This document shows, piece after piece, positions 1-8,879 of a stretch of 64,000 nucleotides of DNA. A model generated the notes under the pieces. It saw nothing but the letters and a program-made list of their open reading frames with translations. It had not been told where the DNA came from and made no database searches. Positions within the stretch are counted from its first letter, which is position 1. Each line of letters starts with the position of its first letter. The stretch lies in NCBI GenBank assembly GCA_018806985.1, contig JADANN010000192.1:806001-870000 (forward strand), in the 5' to 3' direction. Made by a program: the position numbers and the translations under genes. Source of the DNA: Angiostrongylus vasorum (lineage: Eukaryota > Nematoda > Chromadorea > Rhabditida > Metastrongylidae).

Positions 1-138
1 TAGCGCCTTTGCTTCCTCTGATCGGCGACCTCACTAACCGCTGCACTGTCCCCGTCTCTAAATCTTAGTAATAGTGGCTGTAATACTTTCTTGCCTTTAA
101 ATTCATTCAATCCTACGGTTTAAATTTCAAAGTTTCAG

Positions 139-1632
139 ATCCTGTAGCGCAGAATTTGTTCAAAATGGCCGCAAAGATTTGGAATGATGCCACTTGTGTC
201 GACTTTGTGGAAGACAGAAATGGTTCGCCTCATATACCATGGCAAGCAGACGAAATTCTCTTTAAATCAGTTGCTTGCAGCTGAGGATAAGGTGGTTGTG
301 GTCAAGGACACGGTATCTTATGCCGACATTGGTCGGCTTGGTGGAGATCAACTGCTCTCCATGGGGGAACGCAATCCGACGGTGCAACGCATTCAATATA
401 TAGAAGATGTTTTAATAATTGTTATTACCTTAGTATTTATCTGTAACAAAGTAGCTCCACGATTCAGTTGGGAGCTGGTGTGCATGAGATTGGCCATATT
501 CTTGGATTACTGCATACAATGTCACGATATGATCGCGACGATTACATTAGAATCAACGAGCAAAACGTGGACGTGGGTCTTTGTGAAAACAACAGTGACT
601 GACATGTATGGATACACTATTCAAAATATTCATTTAGCCGGCTCAGTTGGTAGAGTTTGAAAAAGTGTCCGAGAGATGCATCGATGTTTATGGAATGACA
701 TACGATTACGGCAGTATAATGCACTATGGGGAGCTGAGGTTTGAAGCATGTTCTTGAGGTTTTTGCCAGGTTCGCAAGTATTCTCGTCTTTGCCAGTTTC
801 TCGTTTAACCGGCGGCCAACCATGGTGGCAGTGGATCTTCGTTATCAAAAGACCATGGGATCACATCTGATTTCCTTCTCCGATGTCTACATGATTAATG
901 AACACTACGAATGCAATGGTTGAACCTTCTATAACCTCGGTGAAGAATCTAATAAGTCGTTAGGTTTTAATCTTTAGCAAAATGCAACAAGTCCACATCA
1001 GCCAAATGTGTGAATGAAGGATATCCTCACCCTCGAAACTGTTCCACATGTATTTGTCCTGGTGGCTACGGCGGAAGACTATGTGATCAACGGGTACGGA
1101 GAGCTGATAAGAATGTATGATGAACAAGAAAAATAAACTCGTTCTAGCCACCGGGATGTGGAGCGGATCTCACGGCGACAAATGAGACGCGATCGGTCGA
1201 GTACAGACTAGGTTCTGGATCCGAACTCCGTGATCTGTTCGATCTTTGCAATTATATGATTTTGGTACGGTTTTCTGGATAAGACTTATCTATTCTTAAG
1301 ACTGAGATTAAGTCGCCATTAAGGCGCCTGAAGGAAAGAAAATAGAGGTAGCAGTTCACTCGATCCCTCGTTCATATGACCTTCCTGGATGTCGAAAAGG
1401 CGGTGTCGAAGTGAAAGCCCAAAAAGACCAGAAGTTAACTGGCTACCGGTGAGAGCGAAATCTCGAAAATTTCTAGGTCATACCACATGTTTGGACGTTT
1501 TTTTTTCAGTTTTTTGCTCGAGGAGGGGGCAGTGGAGGTCCCATTGTGTCCAATTCTAGCCGCTTGCCTGTGATCATATTCAACAGGCTCGGTGCAATGA
1601 ATGGAAGCTTCACGTATCGTTACATCAATTAG
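139..1632 (+). pseudogene. Astacin-EGF-CUB metalloprotease, copy 1 (best preserved; probably broken at the 3' end)
   Basis: Secreted zinc endopeptidase of the astacin (M12A, nematode NAS) family. The 5' exons (signal, propeptide) lie outside the window. Likely exons are 139-222 (mature start with the W..ATCVDFVED block), 281-~390 (VVVVKDTVSYADIGRLGGDQ block), 468-~595, 647-738, 797-918, 978-1093 (EGF, six Cys), 1148-1264, 1324-1448 and 1510-1632 (CUB). The zinc site HEIGHILGLLH is intact at 483-515, followed by SRYDRDDYI. The Met-turn SIMHYG is in 647-738. Exons 468-1448 contain no in-frame stop when spliced at GT-AG borders. In the last exon the T and G runs (1510-1540) are together two bases longer than in the 25 kb copy, which shifts the frame before the expected end. 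An extra G near 363-366 may be another shift. It could be a live gene if those runs are assembly errors. Confidence 0.8.
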
Positions 1633-1784
1633 GCTTGAGAAAGTCTTGATGTTTTTTTTTCAGAATGTTTTGAACACTCGCTTTTTTGCTTGCAACGAGA
1701 GAATTTCAAGAGAATTGTAATAAATATAATCATTTTTCGGCAGATTTAAGCAAGAATAACAATTCATTTGAGTGCCTGTGATCA

Positions 1785-2075
1785 TAAGGGCGCGTGTGGT
1801 GCAGTGGTCGGAGGCGCCCTGCGACACACACATGGGATCGATTCCCACGCCAATGGTTCACCAAATACTTCATTTCTCCGGGGTCGGCAATTTGGTACGA
1901 GACTTGTCTGGGAGGATAGCAGCACTGTCTCATGCATCGCTAGGCCACCGCGAGTCATTGTAAAGGCCAGATATGCATTCAATCATTTCTAAGCGACACT
2001 TAATGAAGCCGAATGCATGGCCCATCCCTCAGCGATTGATCTACGCCGAGTGCTTTATCCTTTTTATTTAACAAC
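1785..2075 (+). repeat. SINE-A, tRNA-derived short interspersed element
   Basis: The 5' part resembles a tRNA with an internal Pol III promoter: an A-box-like TGGTGCAGTGGT at 1797-1808 and a B-box-like GGATCGATTCCC at 1835-1846. A ~200-base unrelated body follows. The same unit recurs at 5735-6027 (-), 29510-29745 (-), 36000-36270 (-) and 54365-54645 (+). It is therefore a dispersed family and not a tRNA gene. Short ORFs reported across it on both strands are incidental. Confidence 0.8.
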
Positions 2076-2077
2076 AT

Positions 2078-2440
2078 ACCAACGATTCTTGGAATTAATC
2101 CAGAAAGCCTCAAGAGTTTTGCGTGCTGGTGCTTTCGATTCCTGTGCGAGGATGTTAATTTCTACTTCAAAATTTTCCGCGTTACATCTCTGTGTCCTAT
2201 GCGTGCCTAGTGGACTGTTTGGTTTACCTTTAGGTTTACCGACTAGTTGTCCTTTTATGGATACAGAGTGTTCTACTTGTTTCACCAATGTATTCGTCCC
2301 GGCACGCTTTACAAGAGATCAGATAAACTGTACCCGAACTTATGCAATCATCTTTTCTACCGTTAGGGCAAATTATGCAGTTTTTGCGTTGTACACAGAC
2401 GGCCATACAGAAAGTTGAGCGCTATCGCTGGTTGTGCGGG
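2078..2440 (-). mobile_element. Penelope-like element, 3' (GIY-YIG) remnant
   Basis: On the minus strand the region 2288-2064 reads SPLGTHRTQRCNAENFEVEI and continues into a KTLEAFWIN block. These are the C-terminal blocks found after the GIY-YIG domain of the larger copies at 42.5-44.8 kb and 57.2-57.5 kb. The cysteine cluster upstream of the nuclease (2300-2440) is recognisable but frame-broken. No reverse transcriptase portion is present. SINE-A abuts its end at ~2075. Confidence 0.65.
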
Positions 2441-3060
2441 CGCTAGCAAAATTTCCACTCGTTTCCCTCTCACGCAATCATTGTCCATGGTGATGGTCTA
2501 CCTCGAACATGATGATGGCTACGATGCGCATTCCGTAATCCTGAAACCGTTGCCATCTGCGAGTACAGATCGCTAATGTTAGCTATGAATACGACCGCCC
2601 ATCGTTTCGGTTAGAGTAGGATCCGTGGTGCTTTCCTTCTTCTTTCTAATTCTTCCTACGTGTTTTCCATGCTCATTATACTTTCAAGGTACACTACATG
2701 GTTCTTTCTTCTTCGATTGATTATCTCCTCCTGCTTGCGTCGTAAATGAGCGTGGAATGATCTCACCATAAAGTGACAAACCAAATTGTGCTTATTAAGC
2801 TAGGCCTTGTTCAAGAAGCCAGTGTTTTATTGCAGAAGCAAACATGAGGTTACAAACAGAAAAATTTACTCAGCAGTCACTGAACCGTCCATGGTTTAGC
2901 CCTTAGTTTCTAAACACGTCAGCTCTCAGTTTCCCAACCCTGGAAAGATGAAAAGCGATCACAGCGACTCTAAAAAAGGCGAAGACACCGGGAAGTTAGC
3001 GAAATAAAAAATTCATACAAACGTCGTGCATGACAACCAATCGAAAAAATACTGCTTATA
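2441..3060. other. No recognisable feature
   Basis: AT-rich sequence without a conserved reading frame, repeat unit or RNA gene that I can recognise. Confidence 0.5.
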
Positions 3061-3061
3061 T

Positions 3062-3270
3062 TCACAATTTTAACCTTTTTATTTACTGCCTACTTTTAAT
3101 GGCAGGGTATATTGCGAAATATAACTTCAATGAAGCTGAGATATTTGCAAAACTGTGGACCGCAGGTGCCTATGGTGGGGGAACGAACGCGCTATTGTCC
3201 TTTCCGGGGAGTAACGCGTTCACCACCACACCATGCGGGTCCTTCGTTTCGCCTGTCCTGAACTGCTTAT
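3062..3270 (-). repeat. SINE-B copy (tRNA-like short element)
   Basis: Contains the family core read on the minus strand: a block with A-box-like TGGTGTGGTGGT, then a GCGTTCGTTCCCC B-box-like block and a GGTCC..GTTTTGCAAATATCTCAGC end. A flanking block (TTTACTGCC..ATGGCAGGGTATATTGCG) precedes it. Other copies lie at 20.94-21.26, 22.03-22.21, 23.56-23.83, 23.84-24.16, 30.82-31.0, 56.37-56.67 and 62.52-62.66 kb. Confidence 0.65.
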
Positions 3271-3274
3271 ATTT

Positions 3275-3560
3275 TGCATCGGTTTCGCCGTGCTGCAACG
3301 CGTTGCAGGAATTGCTCTTTGCAAGAATGACATTATGCTATTGAAATGACAACAAGCACTAAGTAAATCGTCGAACGAAGCAAAGTGGTGTGATTCAAAC
3401 ACTGTTAACACAACAGGTGAGCAAATTCTGCATGATATATGAAGTGAAATGGTGTAAGAAGAGAGTAGTTCCAAGGAATGACATTATACTACAAGTAACA
3501 GACCCACCAGCAACGACTGTTTGCTTAACATTGGTGCTTTTATAGTTCTCTAATGAGCTA
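3275..3560 (+). promoter_or_regulatory. Astacin upstream-flank homology, third copy
   Basis: This stretch resembles 42.18-42.44 kb (+) and 28.2-27.97 kb (-), which lie directly upstream of the signal-exon position of two astacin loci. Shared blocks include GTTGCAGGAATT, ATTCAAACACTGTTAACACA and the CAACGA..CGCTTAACATT block. At this locus it also lies upstream of an astacin signal exon (4640-4740), with an RTE fragment inserted between them. It may hold promoter elements; no specific binding site is claimed. Confidence 0.5.
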
Positions 3561-3654
3561 GTGGGGAAATGGCCATCAAACATTAATGAGGGAGCGAAAG
3601 TCTTGGAATATTTCAAGATCATCGAGGATGTAATAAAGGGAACAAGGAACACTT

Positions 3655-4165
3655 GACGGGGTGCCCGACTTCTCGAATTCTTCTTCCCTTAGCTTATGCA
3701 TCAGAAAGGTCGCCGGTTGTCAGGTCACTACGTTAGTAGAATGAAAGAGCATTCAGCGTTATTGGACTCACAGTCGAAAGGAGAATGCTTGGAGTCATCC
3801 GTAACACGCAAATGAGGAAGCGGTTCCGAAGCTTCGGTCTACATCAGCGATTAGCTATCGAAGACGTTCTTCTGTATGACAAATTGCTAAAAAATAAGGT
3901 GGGCCGGTCACTTATGGTTGTGAGCGACAACCGATGGACAAGATTGTTTTCAAACCCACAGCAGGACCACGACCGAACCGATACTCAGAGTTCTCCACGA
4001 AAACCCTAGAAGAAAGACATTATGTCTAACGATTTCCTAGTGCCGGCAGAACCCACTGGGTGACTCCTGCGCTCGACAGGGGAGAAGTTGAAGATTTACT
4101 AGTGCCCACATGAGTCCACTCAACCATCAGCAAGACTACAGGTGATTCAGGTGAAAGAATTTGTG
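3655..4165 (+). mobile_element. RTE family 1, 3' terminal fragment
   Basis: Matches the last ~500 bases of the RTE copies at 40.0-40.47 and 17.5-18.0 kb. These encode the C-terminal part of the reverse transcriptase polyprotein (VIRNTQMRKRFRS; VVSDNRWT) and a 3' end of the form GACTACAGGTGATTCAGGTG. A 5'-truncated insertion is typical of non-LTR elements that integrate by target-primed reverse transcription. The frame is broken. Confidence 0.75.
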
Positions 4166-4635
4166 ACTCACAAACTGTTACAGAAATACGAAAGCTTTAA
4201 AACATATGTTTAAAGTTAGAAAGCAATTTAGTACGGTATTCAATAACAAACAAACATTTAAAAAATGAGATTAATTTTACTAGGAACCGGATAGTAGCGA
4301 TGCCGATCATCACGAACGCTGTGTTGGCTCGTTCCCAATTCGGGTTCACCAAGACTCTTATCGCTCCGGGGTCGCAAAATTAGTACCTATTAGCAAAAAG
4401 TTCATTGTTGGAAATCTAACTGGAAGCGCTCTAGCTGGCTATTTCAAGCCTTCAGGAAGAATCGGCCCAAACAGCACTCAGCGACCTTCATAATTAGAGA
4501 AAAATCCTTCACCAGTAACCAAAGCCATGTGCAAAAACATGGAAGACCATCGTGGATGATGGATGCGAAGAAACGAATTGAATGCGAGAAATGCTGGCAT
4601 TGGCAAAGTATATGTGAAAGAGGGTCATATAAAAA
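4166..4635. other. No firm feature; possible degraded SINE
   Basis: A weak tRNA-like block (TGTTGGCTCGTTCCC..TTCGGGTTCACC) lies around 4320-4370. It is too degraded for me to assign to a family. No coding signal was seen in the rest. Confidence 0.3.
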
Positions 4636-4639
4636 ATAA

Positions 4640-4740
4640 AGCAAAAAACTCTGCTTCTTGTAGCCATTATCGCAGTGACGCACAGTGACATCAACTTTGA
4701 AGGAAATGATTTTACCCCTAGTAGTCGTGATTTTCGTCGC
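4640..4740 (+). pseudogene. Orphan astacin signal-peptide/propeptide exon
   Basis: Reads LLLVAIIAVTHSDIN and then SSRDFRRRP. It closely parallels the start of the copy at 27870 (LLLLAAATAVTHSDITN) and those at 31723 and 61665. The initiating ATG is replaced by an A-rich run, so it cannot start translation as in its paralogs. No same-strand propeptide or catalytic exon follows before the next element. Confidence 0.65.
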
Positions 4741-4959
4741 AGACCATGAATCCATCGATTTTTCTACCACGGTGAATATACTGGTGAGAAAACTTAGCCA
4801 AGATATAAAACAAGAAAAAAGCACTGGTCAACCTTTGAAGGTGCCGTTTAACAGCTGCTTTCTCTTGAAATTCTCGTCCTCGTAATTTGATAAAAAATGA
4901 AAATCTGCATGGAGGAGGTGATGGACTGATCCCGTGTAAAACTTTGAGACAACAGCGAA

Positions 4960-5642
4960 ATTGGCTAAGCAAAACGACCGATTTACAATGATGTGGCCTA
5001 TTCAGATATGGTACTCTCCACTAAAAGACTCACGCTGGTACTCACGTCCAGTGTTGAGAGTGGCGCTTCTGGAATTGCGAGTGACTATGAATGATCTCGG
5101 TCGTCATGAGAAGCTCGGACAGCCGCTCACTGTGCTCATTGTACTCCAATCCTTTGGTGTCAATTTGGCTCTCTTTAGACGCTCTCTGGGTCCGATTTGA
5201 TCGCTAGAATCTCCAATGATAACCTTAGAGAATGCATGGTCTTCTCAGTAGAACTTCTTCAAGCTCGTACAGTACGCTTCTAATTCGTTTTCTCCATGGC
5301 GTGATGTCGGTGCATAGACGACGAAGATTATCAAAGACAGTATTGACTCACAATTCTTCAACAGTAAACGTCCGATTAGAGATGTTCGTTGTTCGAATGA
5401 ATCGATGATCACGAGCAAACTCCGTTGACGATAACGCCAACTCTGCCGACTTTTTCAGTGTCGCATATTCCGAGAAACAGTTTTTTCTCCAATGTCACGG
5501 ACAGCGTCTAGTATGTGACGCCTACTCGTCTCAGCCAGTCTGTTGACTTCGTGCGTTATCCTTTTTACTTGGATGATGAAGTCCTCCATGGACGACTCAG
5601 ATGCAAATGAGTGTGCACTGTAGGCGAAGCTATGTATACACA
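4960..5642 (-). mobile_element. RTE family 1, endonuclease fragment
   Basis: On the minus strand it encodes the N-terminal APE-type endonuclease: SMEDFIIQVKRITHEVNRLAE at 5600-5530, a VVYAPTS block near 5320, KVIIGDS near 5215, then decayed blocks to 4965 that match the 52.6-52.0 kb copy. Stops and shifts break it. It begins beside a (TA)n tract. Confidence 0.7.
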
Positions 5643-5652
5643 TGCAGTGCAG

Positions 5653-5654
<2 letters not shown>

Positions 5655-5693
<39 letters not shown>

Positions 5694-5697
5694 GAAT
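5655..5697. repeat. (TA)n microsatellite
   Basis: About 18 TA units followed by interrupted TATG and ATAC units to ~5730. It separates an RTE fragment from a SINE-A copy. ORFs rich in I and Y across it are artefacts. Confidence 0.9.
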
Positions 5698-5734
5698 ACG
5701 TAAGTACGGACATATACATATATATATTTGTATA

Positions 5735-6027
5735 TAAAGGATAAAAAGGACAAACCTCTCGACGTTGATTAATCCCTGAGGGATGCGCCATGCATTCGGC
5801 TTCATTACGCACCGTTTGGAGGTGATTGAATGCATATCTGGGCTTCACAATGACTCGCGGTGGCCTACCGATGCATCGAGCCAGTGCTGCTGTCTTTCTC
5901 AGACAAGTCTGGTACCAATTTTCCGACCCCCTGAGGGATGGAAGGCTTAGTAGGCCATTGGCACGGGGATCGATTCCGCGTGAGTGTAGCAGGGCGCCTC
6001 CGAGAACTGTGCCACAAGCGACCATAT
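5735..6027 (-). repeat. SINE-A copy
   Basis: Reverse complement of the family at 1785-2075. The tRNA-like head lies at ~6025-5965 with a GGAATCGATCCCC B box, and the body runs to AAAGGATAAAAAGG at 5735. Confidence 0.8.
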
Positions 6028-6239
6028 GTGTATATATGTATATATATCGTAAAAAATAATTCACAGCATGTCTTTTCCATTTCTATTAAAATCCATCTTT
6101 CTAGGTGAAGGAAAGTCGCAGCTATACACAGAGATACGAACTGTTACCGTATCCATGTGACTAAGAAATTTTGAACAGACCCATGAGATCGAATTCAAGC
6201 TAAGCATGTAGACCAACCATTGTTCCTGGCATGGCTATT

Positions 6240-7195
6240 TAATTTTCGTGCCTGATTTTCGTCCATCCTTAATACTTCATTTCACCTGTCGATCACACAT
6301 AGTGATAACCGTAGCCAGATGGGCAAATGCACTTGGAACACCCTCGAGGATGAGGATTTTTGTCGTTCCCATATTTGCTGGAGATGGATTTGTTGTATAT
6401 TGCTACAGATTTAATATTATTCCATTGTTCTCCAGATGTAGTGTAAAATGTTTGTAAGTCTTGCCCTTGCATCCGTAGTATTCGTGTACCATGAAAATAA
6501 CGATGAAGGAAACCGTTGGATCCTATCGTCTTTTGGTGATACGGACTTAATGGAATTATTTTGAGTTGTACGTTAATGGGACCACTGAAAAATGAAACGC
6601 TATTCGAAAGAGTAGCAGAAAGTTTCATGTACTTGGTACCAACCTTGGCTCATATCGGCATCTTCTTGCGCACTTTTCTAAACTTTGCAGTGTGCTATGG
6701 CCAAACCAATAGTTTGATGGTTTCCTCAAAAGTTTCATTCGCCAATGCTTCCGCAACAAGCTACTCCAATGTTACGTCTGGCAATTACAATGTAGTTGAC
6801 TCGATAATATCGTTCCATTGTGTGAAGAATCCAAGCAAATGACCAATCTCATGCACAACAGACCCCTTCTAAAGTGTCATCCTGATTTGTTGCAGAAATG
6901 GACTAGAAATTAGTAAAAATGTTTCAGTAAGAGTTGTTCTTTCCAAGGTTGCTATTTATGCATAGCTCCGTCGAATCTTCCTTTTGAGAACTAGGCTGGT
7001 CTTCACCAAGTCGACCAACGTCCGAATAAGCTCCAAGTTCATTATACGCGACAGCTTTGTCTAAAGCTGAAAATAGTCAATTTCTAGAGCATTTCCTCTT
7101 TTCTTTGTGAAACGTAGGACGAACCATTTTTTGTCTTCAACAAAATCGAAACATGTGGTATCACTCCACACCTTTACCCCATTTCGAAGAATTTT
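6240..7195 (-). pseudogene. Astacin metalloprotease, copy 4 (broken)
   Basis: Blocks in order on the minus strand are: a mature start with W, DTTCFDFVED (~7170-7130), VGRLGEDQ (~7010), the zinc helix (6853-6800), a post-Met-turn block with YHQKTIGSNG (~6550-6510), and a truncated EGF with HPRGCSKCICPSGYG (~6350-6300). The zinc helix keeps HEIGHLLG (HEIGH at 6853-6839). A one-base deletion just after it moves the third His and the following MERY block out of frame. The Met-turn exon and CUB are absent or unrecognisable. It is joined directly to an RTE fragment at ~7195. Confidence 0.8.
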
Positions 7196-8095
7196 TTCTC
7201 CATAGTTTGATGTCGGCGCGTAAACGACGTAGATTGTCAAAGCCGTATTAATCCACATCTTTTTAATCGTAAATGTCTGATTCGGGTTGTAATTTGTTCA
7301 GATGAATCGATGTTTATGGACAAACTCGTGTTGACGAGAACGCGGACGCCTAAGACCCCTCTACTGTTGCATGTTCCGAGGAACAGTTCTTCTACGGTGT
7401 CATAAACGGCGTTTAATGGGTGGCGTAGTCTCATCTCGGCAAGGCCGATGACTTCGTACCTTATCTTTCTCGCTTGCACGATCAAGTTTTCTATAGAGGT
7501 CTTTGATGGAAGTGTACTTGCATTGTAGGTACAGATCATCACATTAGTTCTTGGCGTTCGCGGCAGCTGCCATTGGCCCTGAGATTTTTAGCAGCGTCTC
7601 CGCACTCGTCCTACCCAATGCTGTCGAATTGGGGGGCTCTTTCAGGGTTGGGGGGAATGAGGCTTTTTTTCTTTTACTGTTCTTAACTTTTTGATGCCCA
7701 CTTGCTGGGCTCTGAACGTGGGGACTGGGTATACTCATGGGTACTTTGCCGGTCCCTCCCAGAGTGGACACGGAGCTTATTTGTTGGAGGCGCCTCATAC
7801 ATTCTTCCCTGTTACTTGATTGCAGGCGTCTGGCCAAATTGACTAGTAGAATACAATCCGCATGAACTAGAACGCACCCACACACGCATGAATATGCCTC
7901 ATACGTACAGAAAGTATGTGCCAAATCGGCGCAAGAGAAACGGGAGTCATCCCCTGGATCCACCTGTTCTCAGGGAAAGCATACGGTCACTGGTCCGCGA
8001 TTAACCTCCTATTCGCCACTTGCGGACGCACCACGCAGCTTCTCGACTAACCGGCTCGAGATTCCTCATATGAGCGAGATCCGTGGACGTATGCA
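7195..8095 (-). mobile_element. RTE family 1, 5' portion (endonuclease), 3'-truncated
   Basis: On the minus strand, 7963-7544 encodes the N-terminal leader, ending in the block GRTSAETLLKISGPMAAAAN. The APE-like endonuclease start MICTYNASTL follows at 7540, continuing to the TIYVVYAPTSN block at ~7230. It stops abruptly where astacin sequence begins. The 5' end (TCATATGAGCGAGATCCGTGG, plus strand) lies at ~8070-8095. Loss of the 3' end is unusual for a non-LTR insertion and points to a later rearrangement. Confidence 0.75.
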
Positions 8096-8189
8096 TTACA
8101 TGTCTTTTTTGTATGTATTAGATGCTCGAACGTAATGTCCAACGGCGATTGAAAGTGGGCACTTTCAGCGTCAACGAGAGCTCCTAAAG

Positions 8190-8345
8190 TGAATATTGTA
8201 TTTTCACCTGTTTCAAGAGTAATAGTTCTTAAAAGCAAAAAGCTTTTTCTTTATCTAAAAAGAGTTAGTATTACCACTGGTGAAAAGCTTAAGAACGTTA
8301 TGCGAAGAGTTTCTCGGTAATCTCAGAACAACCATGTCCCATTTA
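8190..8345 (+). pseudogene. Gene X exon, third copy (unidentified)
   Basis: One frame reads SFFFI*KELVLPLVKSLRTL and then CEEFLG. It is paralogous to the minus-strand exon at 29347-29213 (AFFYLKEFVLPLVKDIRTF, CEEFLG) and to 40611-40700. The family is unknown to me. This copy carries an in-frame stop (TAA) and is interrupted by the ~380-base repeat. Confidence 0.55.
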
Positions 8346-8349
8346 CAGA

Positions 8350-8730
8350 CTTACTTGTGTACTTGGATGACCCATCTTCATTGTTTGTGCGAACCTCAGC
8401 GTAATTTCCATTTTTTTCGGAGTTTCGTTGGCTTAGCCATTATGGTTCCGTGTAGTCCAGAGGTCAGCCTAGCCAAAGTCTACCCCATGTCGTCCCTCTA
8501 GGTAGTCGCCGGTCTTATGTATCAGAAGGAAATTTGCCACCATGCGACTAGTTTCATACCAGGCCGGTAGTGAATCCTGGGCTTGGTTTACTCTTAGCTT
8601 TAGCTTACTGAAGAAAGCGCCGGTTTCCTTCTCATCTTGGAAGACCCTGTTGGAGGATAAACTTTCCCACTTTACATCGTAGCCTAGGAACATCTTCCAG
8701 CCACAATTATGCGGTAAACCGTTAGGAGTA
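8350..8730 (-). repeat. R380 dispersed repeat
   Basis: One of six copies of a ~380-base unit whose plus-oriented form starts near CCCAACGGTTTACCGCCTCA and ends near GGACGGGCCATTCAAG. Others lie at 11766-12045, 12330-12642, 40748-41128, 57905-58285 and 61143-61528. I cannot assign it to a known superfamily. It sits inside the gene X exon segment at the same place as in the 40.7 kb copy. Confidence 0.7.
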
Positions 8731-8879
8731 TATCCCAATTGGATTGGAAGATCAGAGGTTATCAGTCTAGCTAGATATTGAGTGCGTTGGTTATGTTTCC
8801 AGAAGATATAGTTCAAGCCCTTTGTGAAGCATTCTTGACGTTGTCGAAGTGTCAGCTTACGTGTATGCACGTAACAAAG

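Noticed and set aside
139..1632. Calling copy 1 an intact gene
   Set aside because: Most exons splice cleanly, but the last CUB exon appears two bases out of register against the best copy, and the 5' exons are outside the window.
1785..1860. Possible tRNA gene
   Set aside because: A and B boxes are present but no cloverleaf closes, and the head is joined to the same body in five copies, so it is a SINE.
5565..5753. ORF rich in Tyr and Ile on the minus strand
   Set aside because: It is the translation of the (TA)n tract and its flanks.
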